From contig JAICEE010000002.1 in the NCBI GenBank assembly GCA_025924355.1, positions 1 to 52,576 of the forward strand: a DNA stretch of 52,576 nucleotides, written 5' to 3'. Of the stretch, positions 42,611-50,988 are shown one piece after another. Within the stretch, counting starts at the first letter, position 1, and each line of letters starts with the position of its first letter. The stretch is from Nitrososphaera sp. (lineage in GTDB: Archaea; Thermoproteota; Nitrososphaeria; Nitrososphaerales; Nitrososphaeraceae). A program made the translations under genes and the position numbers. The notes under the pieces are model-generated. The model was given only the letters and a program-made list of their open reading frames with translations, was not told the DNA's origin and did no database searches.

Positions 42611-43294
42611 CATTTCAAAGTCCAAATTATCTTCTATCATCTTGCCAATAGAAGCGTAATTTGCTCCTTTTGAGAATGGGATTACAGCTAATAGTTTCAT
42701 CTGTGTGAGCCTCTCAAGAATTTCTGCTGTTTTTTGCTCCACCATATCAGGTTTTTTAGAAGCTTTGTTCAAAATTATTCCTGCAATTTTGAGGCGGAAC
42801 TTTTGACATGCCAGTACTGTGAGTAATGTATGGTTGAGCGTCCCAAGCTCCGGGGTAGAGACGATTATTAAGGGCAATTCTGCTCGCTTTGCAAAATTTA
42901 CAACAAATTCATTTTCATTCAAGGGAACCATGATACCACCTATCCCTTCGGCAATTAGAAAATCATGTTTTCTTTCAAGCTTTTTCAGCTTTTGCAAGGC
43001 TTTTTCCGTATCGACTGGAGGGCTATGCTTTAGCTCTGCCGCTACCAAAGGCGAGGCGGCTATTGAGTAAAAAAATGGATTAAGGCTGCAGTCAGGATCG
43101 TTTACACCAGAGGCCCTGGCAAGTATTGCAGTATCTTGAGACCTATATTTTCTTGAAAAAACTCTGTTACCTGTTGCAAAAGGTTTCATGATGCCAACTT
43201 CAATTTTCCGCTTCCTCAGTGCCCAGGCGAGACCTGCAGCAACTGCTGTCTTACCCACTCCTGTGCTCGTACCTGTTATGAAGATACCACGCAT
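42596..43294 (-). CDS. bioD: dethiobiotin synthetase
   Basis: Closes the ureido ring using CO2 and ATP (232 residues from the ATG at 43294). The P-loop is GTSTGVGKTAVAAGL, IMKPFATGN matches the KPV-type loop, and AEGIGGIMVPLNEN is the second conserved region. The frame is open to 43318, but the ATG gives the usual start, and the shared TATA element lies 24 nt upstream of it. Divergent from bioA. Confidence 0.94.
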   Translation of the reverse strand: MRGIFITGTSTGVGKTAVAAGLAWALRKRKIEVGIMKPFATGNRVFSRKYRSQDTAILARASGVNDPDCSLNPFFYSIAASPLVAAELKHSPPVDTEKALQKLKKLERKHDFLIAEGIGGIMVPLNENEFVVNFAKRAELPLIIVSTPELGTLNHTLLTVLACQKFRLKIAGIILNKASKKPDMVEQKTAEILERLTQMKLLAVIPFSKGANYASIGKMIEDNLDFEMLLSM

Positions 43295-43315
43295 GGAAAT
43301 ATTATTACAGCCGAG

Positions 43316-43323
43316 CATAAAAC
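43316..43323. promoter_or_regulatory. shared TATA element for bioD and bioA
   Basis: CATAAAAC lies about 24 nt from the bioD ATG (43294, minus) and about 22 nt from the bioA TTG (43340, plus). It is the only A/T-rich box in the 45-bp gap, so it may serve both divergent genes as leaderless transcripts. Confidence 0.45.
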
Positions 43324-43339
43324 ATGGATATCACCCGAA

Positions 43340-44677
43340 TTGGATCTGACAAAGGGGGACAAAGAGTTTGTTTGGCATCCGTATACACAGATGAGGGATT
43401 GGACGAAATGGAATAATAGAGTAATCGTCAAAGGAGATGGCTTTTACCTGGTTGACAGTATAGGGAGAAAATACCTCGATGGCAGTGCCAGCATGTGGTG
43501 CAATGTCTGGGGGCATACACACAACAAAGTAGTTCAGGCGATGATAGAGCAGCTAAAAGAGGTCCCACATTGTACTCTCTTTGGCTTAGCCAATGCTCCA
43601 TCCACAATGCTTGCCGAAATACTGGTCAGGCTTGCAAGGGGGATGCATAAGGTTTTCTATACCGACAACGGCTCAACTGCCATTGAGGTTGCAATGAAGA
43701 TAGCTGTTCAATATTGGCATAATAAGGGCAAACATCAAAAGAAGGATTTCATCTCGTTGGAGCACGGCTATCATGGCGACACAATTGGCGCTATGTCTCT
43801 TGGTTACATTGAGAATTTTTTTAGAGCATACAGACCGCTTCTGTTGGATGTGCACAGAGTGCCAAGCCCTCTCCTCTATGGAAGCAAATTTACAAATGAA
43901 AGCGATTTAGTAGAATGTTGTCTTGAGAAAACCGAGAGTACGCTTAAACGACACAAGGACCGATGTGCGGCACTGATTATGGAAAGTGGGGCTCAGATCG
44001 CAGGAGGGGCAATTATTTTCCCTACAGGATATCAGAGAAAGATAGCAAAGCTGTGCAGAGATTATGACGTATTGCTAATTCTAGACGAGATTGCAACCGG
44101 ATTTGGAAGGCTTGGTAACATCATAGAATATATTGCACAGAATTCTCAACCAGACATCGTATGCTTTGGAAAAGCCTTGACTGGAGGCTACTTCCCGCTA
44201 GCTGTCACTCTTGTTACACACTGTATTTTTGATGCCTTTTTGGGAAAATATCGTTACAACAAACACCTATACCACGGCCACACCTTTACTGGGCATCCTG
44301 TAGGTTGCGCCGCTGCTCTCGCAAACATAGAGAATTACCAAAACCGTAATCTGACTCAGCAAATAAAAGTGAGCACTGAATATATAGCATCAAGGCTGCC
44401 TGAATTTTCGAAGTCTCCCATAGTTGCTGATATCCGACATAAGGGTCTTCTTGTAGGAATCGAGCTGGCAAAGAACAACAAGCCCCTACTCACCTTGAAA
44501 AATAAAGAGATCACAAACTACTTTATAATGCAACAATCGCTAAAGATGGGTGTATATCAGAGGCCTCTTGGCAATATTATGCTCCTAATCCCGCCTCTTG
44601 GGATTACAAAGACAGATCTCGAGAAGCTGGTCAATGTACAGCTTAAGTTGTTGAGAAAGATGGAAAAACTATCCTAA
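43340..44677 (+). CDS. bioA: adenosylmethionine-8-amino-7-oxononanoate aminotransferase
   Basis: A class-III PLP aminotransferase making 7,8-diaminopelargonate (445 residues). The start region has VWHPYTQMRDW, then LDGSASMWCNVWGH, HGYHGDTIGAMSLG and LDEIATGFGR. The PLP Lys is in CFGKALTGGYFPLA. The WHPYTQM motif distinguishes BioA from related aminotransferases. Start is TTG. Its 3' end overlaps the convergent recombinase gene by 9 bp. Confidence 0.95.
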   Translation: MDLTKGDKEFVWHPYTQMRDWTKWNNRVIVKGDGFYLVDSIGRKYLDGSASMWCNVWGHTHNKVVQAMIEQLKEVPHCTLFGLANAPSTMLAEILVRLARGMHKVFYTDNGSTAIEVAMKIAVQYWHNKGKHQKKDFISLEHGYHGDTIGAMSLGYIENFFRAYRPLLLDVHRVPSPLLYGSKFTNESDLVECCLEKTESTLKRHKDRCAALIMESGAQIAGGAIIFPTGYQRKIAKLCRDYDVLLILDEIATGFGRLGNIIEYIAQNSQPDIVCFGKALTGGYFPLAVTLVTHCIFDAFLGKYRYNKHLYHGHTFTGHPVGCAAALANIENYQNRNLTQQIKVSTEYIASRLPEFSKSPIVADIRHKGLLVGIELAKNNKPLLTLKNKEITNYFIMQQSLKMGVYQRPLGNIMLLIPPLGITKTDLEKLVNVQLKLLRKMEKLS

Positions 44678-45262
44678 TTCTCTCAATTTCTTGTACAGTG
44701 TAGCTTTTGACATACCTAGACTCTTAGCTATTTTTGTTTTTGAGTTATTCTCTGCAAGCAAATTAATGAGTTTATCCTTGTCAATTATCTTTTGGGGCCG
44801 ACCTATGTCTTTCCCTGCCGCTTTGGCTCGGTCCATCCCATCCTTTGTCCTCTGGACTAGTAGTTCACGTTCTCTCTCGGCAGCCCATGTCAGGATGCCG
44901 ATCATAAGCTTTCTGATACTAGCTTCTGTCGTTTGGAGAAAAGATTCTCTAGGCGAGCATGAAATCAAAGAGGCATAGCGCTCTACTGCCTTTATGGCAT
45001 CTAACGTATCCCAGAAAGTTCTTCCAACTCGGGATAATTCATAAACTAAAACAGCATCTACTCCAGTCATTTTTACCAGTTCAAGCATTTCCTGAAATCC
45101 ACGCCTTTGAGTAGCGGGAACCTTACCGCTTATTGCAGGATCTTCAAAAGAGTCAAGGATCAGGTAACCATTTCCTTGCGCCCATTTTTCGAGTACAAGC
45201 TTCTGATTCTGGACAGTCTGTTCTTCTGTGCTTACACGCAAATATGCAAAGGCATATTTCAT
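44669..45262 (-). CDS. serine recombinase (resolvase/invertase family)
   Basis: A 197-residue small serine recombinase. The catalytic Ser is S11 in AYLRVSTEEQ. YELSRVGRTFWD and the long E helix (LMIGILTWAAERERELLVQR) follow. The C-terminal HTH is Hin-like (NSKTKIAKSLGMSKATLYKK). It is intact and lies inside the biotin cluster between bioA and bioB. No transposase, TnpB or inverted repeats are visible, so it may be a remnant of a mobile element or a site-specific invertase or resolvase. Confidence 0.9.
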   Translation of the reverse strand: MKYAFAYLRVSTEEQTVQNQKLVLEKWAQGNGYLILDSFEDPAISGKVPATQRRGFQEMLELVKMTGVDAVLVYELSRVGRTFWDTLDAIKAVERYASLISCSPRESFLQTTEASIRKLMIGILTWAAERERELLVQRTKDGMDRAKAAGKDIGRPQKIIDKDKLINLLAENNSKTKIAKSLGMSKATLYKKLRELG

Positions 45263-45623
45263 ATATCATCGTGAGTGCCCCCCTATAATTGTCTCGTTGT
45301 CAAGAAAAGTGTTCAAAAAGGGTTGCACGAATAAATGGACATCGAGATCATGAGCTCCAAAAGACAAGAGTAAAAAAATGGTGCTATTTTTTGTGCCGTA
45401 TAGAAAACGTTCCATTTATGAACTGTTCTGCAATGTCCCATTATGTAACGAAAACCGCCATTCTGCTTTCCATACCTAACAAGAAATGATCTATCAACCG
45501 GTGGCTCTTTTTGACTTGCCAAAGCCCCCCTTTTTACCTTGTTTTTGAAAAGTACATAACTTATTAAATTAATAAAAGATGAATTTACTTTTGGTCTAAA
45601 TACGTTGTATCCAAACTACCACA
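45263..45623. other. interval between recombinase and bioB operator
   Basis: No firm gene. A minus-strand frame at 45313-45522 (TTG start, 69 residues, PPVDRSFLVRYGKQNGG near its start) has partly protein-like sequence and the same direction as the recombinase; I give it low weight. The octamer GCCCCCCT occurs near both ends (about 45276 and 45524). It could mark element borders but may be chance. Confidence 0.3.
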
Positions 45624-45655
45624 AGATATTTCTAAATTCGAATTTAGAAATATCT
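45624..45655. promoter_or_regulatory. 32-bp perfect palindrome upstream of bioB (putative biotin operator)
   Basis: AGATATTTCTAAATTC is followed directly by its exact reverse complement. It ends 27 bp before the bioB TATA box. A near-identical palindrome (24 bp, one mismatch) lies at 47838-47861 before another gene. Two long, matching, spacerless palindromes in one cluster point to a dedicated dimeric regulator (inference). Confidence 0.7.
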
Positions 45656-45681
45656 CCTTAGATGAAGGCCTTCGAACAGAA

Positions 45682-45690
45682 ATTTTAATT
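45682..45690 (+). promoter_or_regulatory. TATA box for bioB
   Basis: ATTTTAATT lies 25-33 nt upstream of the ATG at 45715 and would overlap the leader if the upstream TTG (45703) were the start. It supports the ATG and a leaderless mRNA. Confidence 0.5.
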
Positions 45691-45714
45691 ACCGGCTCCA
45701 ACTTGCCTGACGTT

Positions 45715-46686
45715 ATGAGGGATTTGGCCTTCGTTCGGGATTGTACGAAAAAAGTACTTGCCGGTCGCTCAATTACCTTTGAAGAAGCAGAGGGTCTGCT
45801 TTGTACTGACGACATCGTGCTCCTTGCTGATTGTGCTAATACTATCACTCGAACGTTTAACGGTGATACGGTAGATGTCGAAGCTCTGGTAAATGCAAAA
45901 TCTGGCAGATGCCCAGAGGATTGCTCATTTTGTGCACAATCCTCATTCTACGATACTGGTATTAACAAATATCCATTATTGTCGAAAGAAGAGTTGGTCG
46001 AAAAGGCAGAAAAGGCCAAGGAAGAGGGGGCTACAAGTTTTTGCTTGGTATGCGCTTACAGAGATCCGCCGGAGAAGGACTTTCAATCTATCTGTAAAGC
46101 AATAGAAGAGATTAGATCCAAATTGGATATCGACGTCAATGTCTCTCTGGGGTTTATTACGTTAGATAGAGCGAGAAAGCTAAAGAAGCTGGGAGTCAAG
46201 CGTTACAACCATAACTTAGAAGCTGCAGAAAGCTATTTTCCTAATATCTGCAGTACGCATAACTTCTCTGACAGAGTAAATACTGCGAAAATTGTCAAGG
46301 AGGCAGGATTGCAATTGTGCTGCGGGGGTATCATAGGAATGGGCGAAACTCCTAGACAGAGACTAGAGCTAGCTTTCTCTCTTGCGTCACTTCACCCTGA
46401 GGAGGTTCCGATCAATATTCTAATAGGTAGAGAAGGGACTCCACTTGGGCGTGTTAAGCCGATGGATCCTACAGAGGCAATCAAGACAATTGCAGTGTGG
46501 CGTTTCATAATGCCAAAAACTATTCTCAAGATAGCAGGTGGACGGGAGGTGCATCTCAAGCATGATGATAAACTAGCTCTAAAGGCAGGCGCAAATGGTA
46601 TTATCACCGGCGGTTACCTGACCACAGGAGGAAACACGGCCAAAAAGGACATTACGATGATAAAAGAAATTGGGCTCAAGCCATAA
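45715..46686 (+). CDS. bioB: biotin synthase
   Basis: Radical-SAM enzyme inserting sulfur into dethiobiotin (323 residues from the ATG at 45715). The SAM cluster is C-x3-C-x2-C in SGRCPEDCSFCAQS. Further motifs are YNHNLEAAESYFPN, CCGGIIGMGETPRQR and the C-terminal GANGIITGGYLTTGG. Located downstream of the palindrome and overlapping bioF by 17 bp. A TTG at 45703 would add four residues. Confidence 0.96.
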   Translation: MRDLAFVRDCTKKVLAGRSITFEEAEGLLCTDDIVLLADCANTITRTFNGDTVDVEALVNAKSGRCPEDCSFCAQSSFYDTGINKYPLLSKEELVEKAEKAKEEGATSFCLVCAYRDPPEKDFQSICKAIEEIRSKLDIDVNVSLGFITLDRARKLKKLGVKRYNHNLEAAESYFPNICSTHNFSDRVNTAKIVKEAGLQLCCGGIIGMGETPRQRLELAFSLASLHPEEVPINILIGREGTPLGRVKPMDPTEAIKTIAVWRFIMPKTILKIAGGREVHLKHDDKLALKAGANGIITGGYLTTGGNTAKKDITMIKEIGLKP

Positions 46687-47833
46687 GACCACCTTCGTTA
46701 GAGATCAGCTTAATTCACTTGAAAAGAGCGGGTTATATCGTCGTCTTAGGACAGTGATTGCTAGAGGTCCGATGGCCAATGTCGACGGCAAGGAGGTCAT
46801 CAATCTTTGCTCCAATGACTATCTTGGGCTATCTCAAAACAAGCAAGTAATCGAGAAAACTATTACTGCGCTCAGTGAAGAAGTATCACAGTGTGCATCA
46901 AGATCAATTGCAGGCAACCATCCAAAAATGATTGAACTTGAAGGTCTGCTTGCATTCCATCGTGGGACAGAATCAGCCCTTCTATATCCTACAGGTTACA
47001 CTGCTAACTTGGGCGTAGTAACGACTATTGCAGACAAGAACTCAACAATATTTAGCGATGAGCTGAACCATGCTAGCATAGTCGATGCATGTCGGCTGAG
47101 CGGTGCGACAATTGTTGTCTTCCGACATAATGACACCGATCATTTGCAAGAATTAATGCAGCGCGGCAGCGGTAGAAAAATTGTGATAACGGAAGGTATC
47201 TTTAGCATGGATGGGGACATGGGAAAACTGGCAGAAATAAAGAGCATAGCAGACCATCACGATGCAATAACCATCATTGACGATGCGCATGGTGACTTTA
47301 TCTTTGGTCCCACCTTTTCAGGCCTGCCAGCTAAAATGGGAGTAAACTTCGATATCCATGTCAGCAGTATGAGTAAGGCGTTGGGTTGCTTTGGAGGCTA
47401 TGTAGCCACTACATTCCCAATTAGAGAACTGTTGATCAATACATCTAGGCAATTTATCTATACTTCGGCCCTGCCTGACCATTTATGCTCTGCAGCAATT
47501 GCTGCTATTCCAATAGCCAAAAGTGGATACTTGCAAAGGAGGCTTCAATGCAATATCCTCTATTTTTCAGAGGAAATCAAAAGGCTAGGATTTAAAGTTG
47601 GAAACTCTACAAGCCAGATAATTCCACTAATAGTTGGTAACGAAGCACAGGCCCTAGAGTTTTCTAAAGAATTGCTACAGGAAGGCGTTTTTGCTCAAGC
47701 AATTCGGTATCCGACGGTCAGAAAGGGTCATGCTCGCCTCAGAATTTCACTGAATGCCACACATCGCCAAGAACACTTGGATTCAGCGATCACGGCACTT
47801 GAGAATGCAGGCAGAATCACAGGCATCCTATAG
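46670..47833 (+). CDS. bioF: 8-amino-7-oxononanoate synthase
   Basis: A PLP alpha-oxoamine synthase joining alanine and pimeloyl-thioester (387 residues). Seen are NLCSNDYLGLSQNK, GNHPKMIELEGLLA, DELNHASIVDACRLSGA, DDAHGDFIFG and the PLP Lys in SMSKALGCFGGY. The more usual DEAHS is DDAHG here, a mild variant. Start is TTG inside bioB. Confidence 0.94.
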   Translation: MGSSHKTTFVRDQLNSLEKSGLYRRLRTVIARGPMANVDGKEVINLCSNDYLGLSQNKQVIEKTITALSEEVSQCASRSIAGNHPKMIELEGLLAFHRGTESALLYPTGYTANLGVVTTIADKNSTIFSDELNHASIVDACRLSGATIVVFRHNDTDHLQELMQRGSGRKIVITEGIFSMDGDMGKLAEIKSIADHHDAITIIDDAHGDFIFGPTFSGLPAKMGVNFDIHVSSMSKALGCFGGYVATTFPIRELLINTSRQFIYTSALPDHLCSAAIAAIPIAKSGYLQRRLQCNILYFSEEIKRLGFKVGNSTSQIIPLIVGNEAQALEFSKELLQEGVFAQAIRYPTVRKGHARLRISLNATHRQEHLDSAITALENAGRITGIL

Positions 47834-47837
47834 AAAT

Positions 47838-47861
47838 ATTTCTAAATTCGAGTTTAGAAAT
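47838..47861. promoter_or_regulatory. 24-bp near-perfect palindrome, second copy of the bio operator
   Basis: ATTTCTAAATTC and GAGTTTAGAAAT match the bioB palindrome apart from one base. It lies 4 bp after the bioF stop and about 5 bp before a TTTTTAATA box (47867-47875) of the next gene, where a bound protein could block TFB/TBP. It could also act as a terminator for bioF, since T residues follow. Confidence 0.65.
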
Positions 47862-47897
47862 AAAGGTTTTTAATACAGATCGGTACTGCCGACCCAT

Positions 47898-48227
47898 ATG
47901 CCCGTAAGAGAATTTACGTTCGAACTAGACCTGTCAGAAGAGCAATGTAGTGAAATCGCGCTGTATATTAGATCGCTTCCACCTCATGACCTGCTCTTTG
48001 GACTCCGCTTTGCATACAGCCGCCATGTCGCTGAAAGCGGCGGGTACTTGATGCCGGGGAGGAAGAGTCTTGTGAAAAGAGAAACACTCTCGCTCACCGA
48101 GCATCAAGCAAATTGGCGGCTCGATAATTGGAAGGCCATGATCAAGGCTTATAGGGAAAAAGGTTATAGCTATCCCACAATATCTAGGATAAAGAAACGA
48201 GTTCAAAAAATAGCAAGCAAAAAATAA
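47898..48227 (+). CDS. uncharacterised protein behind the bio palindrome (109 aa)
   Basis: I do not recognise this 109-residue protein. It begins MPVREFTFELDLSEEQCSEI and ends with a basic helix (RIKKRVQKIASKK); a SYPTISRIKKR stretch could be a short helix-turn-helix-like end. No membrane segments. The TATA box is 25-30 nt upstream, so it is probably leaderless, and the palindrome shared with bioB directly precedes that box. A biotin-linked role, possibly the regulator itself, is inference. Confidence 0.7.
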   Translation: MPVREFTFELDLSEEQCSEIALYIRSLPPHDLLFGLRFAYSRHVAESGGYLMPGRKSLVKRETLSLTEHQANWRLDNWKAMIKAYREKGYSYPTISRIKKRVQKIASKK

Positions 48228-48249
48228 AGAGAGAGCTTATGAGCTAGAG

Positions 48250-48900
48250 CTAGTAGCTTGTTGCCTCTAAGTTCTTTGCAGCTGCCGGGTTTGGAGAAGG
48301 CAAATCTGGGAACTTGTTCTTCATGTTCATTTCTACTACTGCGCTGGCTTCTTCCATTATCTGTGCCGTGTCTTCATTAATTGTGTTGAAGTTTGCAATG
48401 TCGCTGTTGGGTATCTGTCCTGAATCTGTCATAATGTTTCCTAGCAGCTCGGAGATTTGTCCAAATGACTGATCTGCTTCCGGCATCATTCCTGATAATC
48501 CGCTCTGCAATCCCTTTATGACAGACATTGCAGGGCTCAGCGTTACTACTACGTCTCCAAGCTCTGTCATTGTATTGAGCCTAAGCTGTATCTGTTCTAA
48601 AGCTAGCTTTGCTGACGTGACCATCTTGTTCATCTTTCGGATCTGCGACAGCTCTCCTGATAACACCTTTGCATGTGAAGAATCATGACTCTGCATTGCA
48701 AGCACTACGCGCTTGAAAATTAGTTTGTCTTTTTCTTGCATCCTAGACGCTATTGCATCCAACCTCGCTATCTGCATATGCAACTTTTTCTGTGCTTCCT
48801 CTATCCTTGGCTTCAGTGGTGCTTGTGGCTTGATGCCCTCAAGCAATTTGTGACCAACGCTTTCTCCTTGTGGCTTAACCCACCTGCTATCAAATGGCAT
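48250..48900 (-). CDS. cdvB: ESCRT-III/Snf7-family protein (CdvB type)
   Basis: A 216-residue ESCRT-III-like protein of the archaeal Cdv cell-division system. The N-terminal helical hairpin is about residues 31-115 (RIEEAQKKLHMQIARLDAIA, then MVTSAKLALEQIQLRLNTM). Helices continue to about 190. FPDLPSP (197-203) near the C-terminus resembles a MIM2 motif for binding the CdvC ATPase. CdvA and CdvC are not next to it, so it may be a CdvB paralogue. Confidence 0.88.
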   Translation of the reverse strand: MPFDSRWVKPQGESVGHKLLEGIKPQAPLKPRIEEAQKKLHMQIARLDAIASRMQEKDKLIFKRVVLAMQSHDSSHAKVLSGELSQIRKMNKMVTSAKLALEQIQLRLNTMTELGDVVVTLSPAMSVIKGLQSGLSGMMPEADQSFGQISELLGNIMTDSGQIPNSDIANFNTINEDTAQIMEEASAVVEMNMKNKFPDLPSPNPAAAKNLEATSY

Positions 48901-49085
48901 TCTTATTACTATAGCACCCAGCCATCATGATATTAAGACCATAAAAGTAGCATTGTATTCCGGTCGTTTGTAACCGCGGTAACAAGGAGCAATGGTTACA
49001 GAAGTTGTCATTTTTTCTTACTGCTGTGAACTTACTTATATTGTAGACACGTTTTTAAATGCTATAGTCTGGTTACGTGTAGAAC

Positions 49086-49349
49086 ATGATAAAGGAGAAG
49101 ATAAAGGTCAACAATCGCAGCTATGACGTCACAATGAATGAACAGACACACATGTATGCAATGCGATTGAGGAGGCTTTATCAACAGAGCTATAGCGACG
49201 TGGACAGCTTTGACGAAGTGAGTTCTGAGATCTCCAACACCGTAAGCAATTTACTTAAACATGCAGTTTCGCCGGAAGTAAGGGAGGACGACATGGACGG
49301 TGTCATTCAGCAGCTATTGAAAATGTATGAAAAAACAACGAGAAAATAG
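49086..49349 (+). CDS. hypothetical protein (87 aa)
   Basis: An unrecognised small helical protein beginning MIKEKIKVNNRSYDVTMNEQ with an acidic middle. A GTTTTTAAATGC box at about 49051-49062 leaves a leader of a few bases at most. Divergent from cdvB, 185 bp away. Confidence 0.6.
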   Translation: MIKEKIKVNNRSYDVTMNEQTHMYAMRLRRLYQQSYSDVDSFDEVSSEISNTVSNLLKHAVSPEVREDDMDGVIQQLLKMYEKTTRK

Positions 49350-49396
49350 CAGCATCTAGAACAACGTCTAAATAACAATCAGAAGGCTCCAATAAT

Positions 49397-50737
49397 ATGG
49401 GTGCACTTACTGTCAAAAAATGCATCAATCCATCATGCGGTTTAACCTATGAGATTAATAATGATATTTACAGATGCTCCTGTGGGTCACTTCTTGACAT
49501 AAACTATAGTGGGAAGCAAAGCCGGGACTTAATAGAAAAGTTCTATCATCGTAGAGATCATGGAGGCAACATTTACAACGAAAGCGGAGTATGGCGGTTT
49601 CGCGAGCTAATCAATTTTACTGGCATAGACACAGAAGACTTTGAAGAATGCGCCCGTTTGCTAGTATCGCTTGACGGCTCTGAAGGCCGCCTTTCAAAAC
49701 CTTACAAAATGAGCAAGGTAGCTGAGTACGCAAGCATGTACCATAATTCATTATTTCTTCAGCCAGAAGGATACAATCCCTCAGGCTCGTTTAAGGATAA
49801 CGGCATGTCGACCGCAATGACCCATGCAAAAATGCTTGGTGTCAAAAGGATAGTTTGTGCCTCGACTGGCAACACTTCAGCTTCTGCAGCAATGTATGCT
49901 GCAAACGAAAATATGGCATGTGACGTCTACATTCCAAGAGGCGAAATTGCCGCTGGCAAGCTCGGTCAAGCTTTTCAGTTTGGCGCTCAGATAATACAAG
50001 TACAAGGTAATTTCGATGATGCTCTTACTGCTTCGCTTAAAAACGCAAAAGAAACCGGGGGATACACGGTAAACTCAGTCAATCCATTCCGCTTGGAGGG
50101 TCAAAAGACCATCCTTTACCGGGTCCTTGAATACCTTGACTGGAACCCTCCAGACTGGATAGTGTATCCGGGCGGAGCTCTAGGTAATACATCGAGCTGC
50201 GGAAAGTGCCTGATCGAACTCTATGAATGGGGTTGGATCAAGAAAATTCCGCGGCTTGTCGTAGTGAATGCAGATGGAGCAAATACATTATACAAACTGT
50301 ACAATGGATTCTTTGAAGACAAGCCTCTAAGATGGAACGGTGGCAGGCCAGATCTTGCAATCATTGACCGCTTTTATGCTGATTTAGACAGAAAAGGGAT
50401 CAGACCAAAGACCCATGCAACTGCGATTCAGATAGGTAGACCTGCCAATATTGTCAAGGCACTACGCGCCCTAGACTTTACGAATGGTGTAGTGGTGCAG
50501 GTGAGCGACAAGGAAATGAGCGATGGCATGTCTATCGTCGGTTTAAATGGCTTTGACTGCGAAATGGCATCAGGCGCAGTTCCAGCAGGTGTTAGAAAGC
50601 TCCGCAGGGAAGGACTAATCAAGAGGGATGATATCGTAGTTGGCATCCTTACCGGAAGGCAGAAAGATCCTGCACTTGCGGTAGAATATCATACAAATGT
50701 AGACAATATGTTTGCAAGGCCACCCACAAGCCACTAA
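49397..50737 (+). CDS. thrC: threonine synthase
   Basis: A PLP enzyme converting O-phosphohomoserine to threonine (446 residues). An N-terminal zinc-ribbon-like region has C9, C14, C27 and C29. The PLP Lys is K133 (NPSGSFKDNGMS), and ASTGNTSASAAMYAA is the phosphate-substrate loop. The C-terminal GxxT-like loop is VGILTGRQKDP. It works downstream of homoserine dehydrogenase and homoserine kinase. Confidence 0.95.
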   Translation: MGALTVKKCINPSCGLTYEINNDIYRCSCGSLLDINYSGKQSRDLIEKFYHRRDHGGNIYNESGVWRFRELINFTGIDTEDFEECARLLVSLDGSEGRLSKPYKMSKVAEYASMYHNSLFLQPEGYNPSGSFKDNGMSTAMTHAKMLGVKRIVCASTGNTSASAAMYAANENMACDVYIPRGEIAAGKLGQAFQFGAQIIQVQGNFDDALTASLKNAKETGGYTVNSVNPFRLEGQKTILYRVLEYLDWNPPDWIVYPGGALGNTSSCGKCLIELYEWGWIKKIPRLVVVNADGANTLYKLYNGFFEDKPLRWNGGRPDLAIIDRFYADLDRKGIRPKTHATAIQIGRPANIVKALRALDFTNGVVVQVSDKEMSDGMSIVGLNGFDCEMASGAVPAGVRKLRREGLIKRDDIVVGILTGRQKDPALAVEYHTNVDNMFARPPTSH

Positions 50738-50793
50738 GACTTTTCTACTTGTTCAAAAAAACTTTGATGACTTCATTGTTACTATATTGACAG

Positions 50794-50815
50794 TATTAAA
50801 ATGATAATTTTAATA
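50794..50815. repeat. 9-bp inverted repeat downstream of thrC
   Basis: TATTAAAAT and ATTTTAATA are exact complements around GATA, in a very A/T-rich convergent gap (50738-50988) between thrC and trpE. Related TTGAYAGTA-like words recur at about 50787 and 50825. It probably belongs to the transcription-end region. Confidence 0.4.
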
Positions 50816-50873
50816 TTAATAGTGTTGATAGTACTTTATTATTCCATTATTAACAATGATACTAGAAAAATAG

Positions 50874-50887
50874 TCTCTAATTAGAGA
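50874..50887. repeat. 14-bp palindrome in the thrC-trpE gap
   Basis: TCTCTAATTAGAGA is self-complementary, followed by T-rich sequence toward the trpE 3' end. It could be a terminator stem or a binding site. Confidence 0.35.
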
Positions 50888-50988
50888 TTATTCTATGGCT
50901 TTATAAATCGTCCCTTTTTTCAATTCGATAAGAAACAAAAGCAAGAAACTGTACAAAATTTTCTTTGACTGATCGAGCATAAATCCTC

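Noticed and set aside
45289-45489. Plus-strand frame between the recombinase and bioB
   Set aside because: Irregular composition rich in Cys, Arg and His, no promoter, and opposite to a slightly more natural minus-strand frame.
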